Assembly: GCA_017624645.1 (NCBI GenBank)
Contig: JAGAMQ010000110.1
Location: forward strand, 1 to 8,178
Direction: 5' to 3'
Length of the DNA stretch: 8,178 nt
From: Oscillospiraceae bacterium
GTDB taxonomy: Bacteria > Bacillota > Clostridia > Oscillospirales > Oscillospiraceae
Shown here: piece by piece, positions 6,292 through 8,178 of the stretch
How the letters are laid out: every line of letters begins with the position of its first letter
Numbering within the stretch: position 1 is the stretch's first letter
Program-made: the position numbers and the translations under genes
The notes under the pieces: generated by a model
The model's database searches: none
What the model was told of the DNA's origin: nothing
The model's input: only the letters and a program-made list of their open reading frames with translations

Positions 6292-6300
6292 TGCTATTAT
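6273..6300 (+). promoter_or_regulatory. Promoter of lexA
   Basis: TTGCTT (6273-6278), a 16-base spacer and TATTAT (6295-6300), with TGC directly before the -10 box giving an extended -10 element. The predicted start is near 6307, about 28 bases before the lexA ATG. Confidence 0.72.
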
Positions 6301-6334
6301 AAAAGAAAAGACTATGTTTTGTGGGGGTAGGGAT

Positions 6335-6913
6335 ATGTCCAGAACCAGTAACAAATCCCAGCTTATTTTGGATTTCGTCAATCAATTCGTTCAGGAAAAT
6401 GGCTATGCACCCTCTGTCCGGGAGATCGGTGCTGCAGTAGGTTTAAGCTCCACCGCATCTGTCAGCTACCATCTGCAGCAGTTGCAGGCAAAGGGTCTGC
6501 TCCTGGCCCCGGGAGGCAAAGGGCGTAAGCGCTCCATTGTCACCGCCCAACGCCCGGGTCAGATCCCTGTGGTAGGGGTGGTCACTGCCGGACTGCCCAT
6601 TCTAGCTGTGGAAAATCAGGAGGGCACCATGGCATGGGAGGGAGACCCCTCCTGCTTCGCCCTGCGGGTCCGGGGCGACAGCATGGTAAATGCCGGTATT
6701 CTGGACGGCGACAAAGTAGTGGTGCGCCCTCAGTCCACCGCCGATGACGGACAAATCGTAGTTGCGCGGATCGAGGACGAGGCCACCGTCAAACGCCTGT
6801 CCCGAAAAAACGGAGAGATCTGGCTCATGCCGGAAAACCCCGCCTATGAACCCATTGACGGCTCTCAGGCAGAGCTTATCGGCCTTGTAAAGGCAGTGAT
6901 CCGGGAATACTGA
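6335..6913 (+). CDS. lexA: LexA repressor, SOS regulator, 192 aa
   Basis: The SOS-response repressor, which cleaves itself when stimulated by RecA filaments. The N-terminal winged-helix DNA-binding domain (about 1-70) shows [25 protein letters not shown] (23-47), the LexA recognition helix region. The self-cleavage site is VTAGLP with Ala85-Gly86. The catalytic serine is Ser116 in RGDSM and the general-base lysine is Lys153 in ATVKRL, so all autoproteolysis residues are present. The length is about normal for the family. The ATG at 6335 is chosen because it has GGGGG (6323-6327) 7 bases upstream and gives the usual LexA N-terminus; an in-frame ATG at 6314 would add seven non-conserved residues and lies close to the predicted transcription start. 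A strong terminator follows, so it is probably transcribed alone. Confidence 0.96.
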   Translation: MSRTSNKSQLILDFVNQFVQENGYAPSVREIGAAVGLSSTASVSYHLQQLQAKGLLLAPGGKGRKRSIVTAQRPGQIPVVGVVTAGLPILAVENQEGTMAWEGDPSCFALRVRGDSMVNAGILDGDKVVVRPQSTADDGQIVVARIEDEATVKRLSRKNGEIWLMPENPAYEPIDGSQAELIGLVKAVIREY

Positions 6914-6949
6914 TTTCTCCCGTCATACCCAACCTCATACCGATGTTCC

Positions 6950-6978
6950 GGGTCCGCAATCCTGCGGACCCCTTTTTT
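6950..6978 (+). terminator. Rho-independent terminator of lexA
   Basis: A perfect 9-bp stem GGGTCCGCA (6950-6958) and TGCGGACCC (6963-6971) with a four-base loop ATCC, followed by CTTTTTT. It is 36 bases past the lexA stop and separates lexA from the ppdK promoter. Confidence 0.95.
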
Positions 6979-7018
6979 GCACAAGAACTTGCAAAACGGA
7001 AAAAATCAGCAAAAGTTG

Positions 7019-7047
7019 TTGCAATTCCCCATGTCACATGCTATACT
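7019..7047 (+). promoter_or_regulatory. Promoter of ppdK
   Basis: TTGCAA (7019-7024), 17 bases, TATACT (7042-7047), with TGC directly before the -10 box (extended -10). The predicted start is near 7054, leaving a leader of about 70 bases that is A-rich and contains a short inverted repeat GACGG (7088-7092) / CCGTC (7100-7104) just ahead of the ribosome binding site. Confidence 0.72.
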
Positions 7048-7125
7048 ATATGCGCATTAAATAAAAAATGTCAAAATAATCAAAAAAGACGGTTGAAATC
7101 CGTCAAAAATGAAAGGGGTACACAA

Positions 7126-8178
7126 ATGTCTCATAAGTACGTCTACCTGTTTACCGAAGGCAACGGCAAGATGCGCGAGCTGCTTGGCGGCAAGGGCGCT
7201 AACCTGGCCGAGATGACCAACATTGGTCTGCCTGTCCCCCAGGGCTTCACCATCTCCACCGAAGCCTGCACCAAGTATTACGAAGACGGCCGTAAGATCA
7301 ACGAAGAGATCCAGGCCCAGATCATGGAGTACGTAGAGAAGATGGAAGGCATTACCGGCAAGAAGTTCGGTGACCTGAACAATCCTCTGCTGGTCTCCGT
7401 CCGTTCCGGCGCCCGCGCCTCCATGCCCGGCATGATGGATACCATCCTGAACCTGGGTCTGAACGAGCAGGTGGTGGAAACCATGGCTGCCAAGTCCGGC
7501 AACCCCCGTTGGGCTTACGACTGCTACCGTCGGTTCATCCAGATGTATTCCGACGTGGTTATGGAAGTGGGCAAGAAGTACTTTGAAGAGCTCATCGACA
7601 AGATGAAGGAAGCAAAGGGCGTCACCCAGGACGTGGAGCTGACTGCCGAGGATCTGAAGGAGCTGGCTAACCAGTTCAAGGCTGAGTACAAGAACAAGAT
7701 CGGCAAGGATTTCCCCTCCGTTCCCAAGGAGCAGCTGATGGGCGCTGTTGAGGCTGTGTTCCGCAGCTGGGACAACCCCCGTGCCAACGTTTACCGCCGC
7801 GACAACGATATCCCCTACTCCTGGGGCACTGCTGTCAACGTGCAGATGATGGCTTTCGGCAACATGGGTGACAACTGCGGTACCGGCGTTGCCTTTACCC
7901 GTAACCCCTCCACCGGCGAAAAGAAGCTGATGGGTGAGTTCCTGACCAACGCCCAGGGCGAAGACGTGGTCGCCGGCGTCCGTACCCCCATGCCCATCTC
8001 TGAAATGGCCGACAAGTTCCCCGAGGCTTTCGCCCAGTTCACCAACGTCTGCCAGATCCTGGAGAACCACTACCACGACATGCAGGACATGGAGTTCACC
8101 GTTGAGGACGGCAAGCTGTATATGCTGCAGACCCGTAACGGCAAGCGTACCGCCAAGGCTGCTCTGAAGATCGCCTGC
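7126..8178 (+). CDS. ppdK: Pyruvate phosphate dikinase, N-terminal part, runs off the window
   Basis: PPDK interconverts pyruvate, ATP and phosphate with PEP, AMP and pyrophosphate, and in clostridia often serves glycolysis or PEP formation. The first 351 codons are open to the window edge. Clear PPDK blocks of the nucleotide-binding domain are [12 protein letters not shown] (19-30), [11 protein letters not shown] (34-44), [21 protein letters not shown] (91-111, in two parts), [15 protein letters not shown] (234-248), [15 protein letters not shown] (252-266) and [12 protein letters not shown] (331-342). The His phosphotransfer and PEP-binding domains lie beyond the edge. The ATG at 7126 has AAAGGGG (7112-7118) 7 bases upstream. 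Codon choice is strongly biased toward C-ending codons (AAC, AAG, ATC, TTC), as in highly expressed genes. Confidence 0.97.
   Translation, partial: MSHKYVYLFTEGNGKMRELLGGKGANLAEMTNIGLPVPQGFTISTEACTKYYEDGRKINEEIQAQIMEYVEKMEGITGKKFGDLNNPLLVSVRSGARASMPGMMDTILNLGLNEQVVETMAAKSGNPRWAYDCYRRFIQMYSDVVMEVGKKYFEELIDKMKEAKGVTQDVELTAEDLKELANQFKAEYKNKIGKDFPSVPKEQLMGAVEAVFRSWDNPRANVYRRDNDIPYSWGTAVNVQMMAFGNMGDNCGTGVAFTRNPSTGEKKLMGEFLTNAQGEDVVAGVRTPMPISEMADKFPEAFAQFTNVCQILENHYHDMQDMEFTVEDGKLYMLQTRNGKRTAKAALKIAC

Noticed and set aside
6314..6334. Upstream ATG start for lexA
   Set aside because: It is only about 7 bases from the predicted transcription start, has no ribosome binding site and adds non-conserved residues.
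6979..6996. Inverted repeat CAAG-AA-CTTG with flanking TTTTG/CAAAA downstream of the lexA terminator
   Set aside because: It is short, needs a bulge to extend and overlaps the terminator T-run; not strong enough to call an operator.
6989..7003. Possible CcpA (cre) site upstream of ppdK
   Set aside because: TTGCAAAACGG resembles the cre left half but the CG is one base out of place and the right half does not match.
7057..8076. Minus-strand open frame of 339 codons antisense to ppdK
   Set aside because: It is a by-product of the strong codon bias of ppdK, and the plus-strand frame matches PPDK throughout.

Overview
The window looks like ordinary chromosome from a Gram-positive, clostridial-type bacterium (Bacillota, most likely Oscillospiraceae/Ruminococcaceae or a close relative; this placement is inference). 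Supporting signs are a perfect HrcA/CIRCE operator in front of groESL, strong GGAGG-type ribosome binding sites, TTG and GTG starts, a pyruvate phosphate dikinase gene, a Bacillus-type LexA, and a minD-mgsA pair that resembles the end of the clostridial mre-min-rodA-mgsA cluster. No mobile element, CRISPR array, rRNA or tRNA gene was found. Coding density is high and GC content is moderately high.

Layout: (1) 2-738, minus strand: the 5' part of groEL, complete groES, CIRCE and a sigmaA-type promoter. (2) 739-1035: a divergent intergenic region with the minD promoter and a nested inverted repeat. (3) 1036-2252, plus strand: minD (TTG start), a methylglyoxal synthase-like gene, then a hairpin terminator. 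(4) 2274-3944, plus strand: hisS and a 93-aa unknown gene one base downstream, closed by a bidirectional terminator. (5) 3953-6170, minus strand: a 101-aa membrane-anchored unknown protein, gluQ coupled to it by an ATGA overlap, and a sugar-phosphate nucleotidyltransferase with its own promoter. (6) 6171-6334: a divergent regulatory region with a perfect 19-bp palindrome and a direct repeat over the lexA promoter. (7) 6335-6978, plus strand: lexA and a strong terminator. (8) 7019-8178, plus strand: the promoter and 5' part of ppdK, which runs off the window.

The genes are mostly unrelated housekeeping units: protein folding, cell-division-type ATPase, tRNA charging and modification, DNA-damage control, and pyruvate/PEP metabolism. 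The most notable signal is the methylglyoxal synthase homologue. Its fold-level sequence is kept, but the catalytic Asp (residue 60) is His, the active-site His (87) is Trp and a second active-site Asp (90) is Ser, so it is unlikely to be an ordinary MgsA. It is co-transcribed with a MinD that has neither MinC nor MinE beside it. Other points of interest are the shared TTGC-type -35 element in all five mapped promoters, the two candidate operators at lexA, a HisRS with a motif 2 unlike the usual bacterial one, and a GroES with a shortened roof loop.
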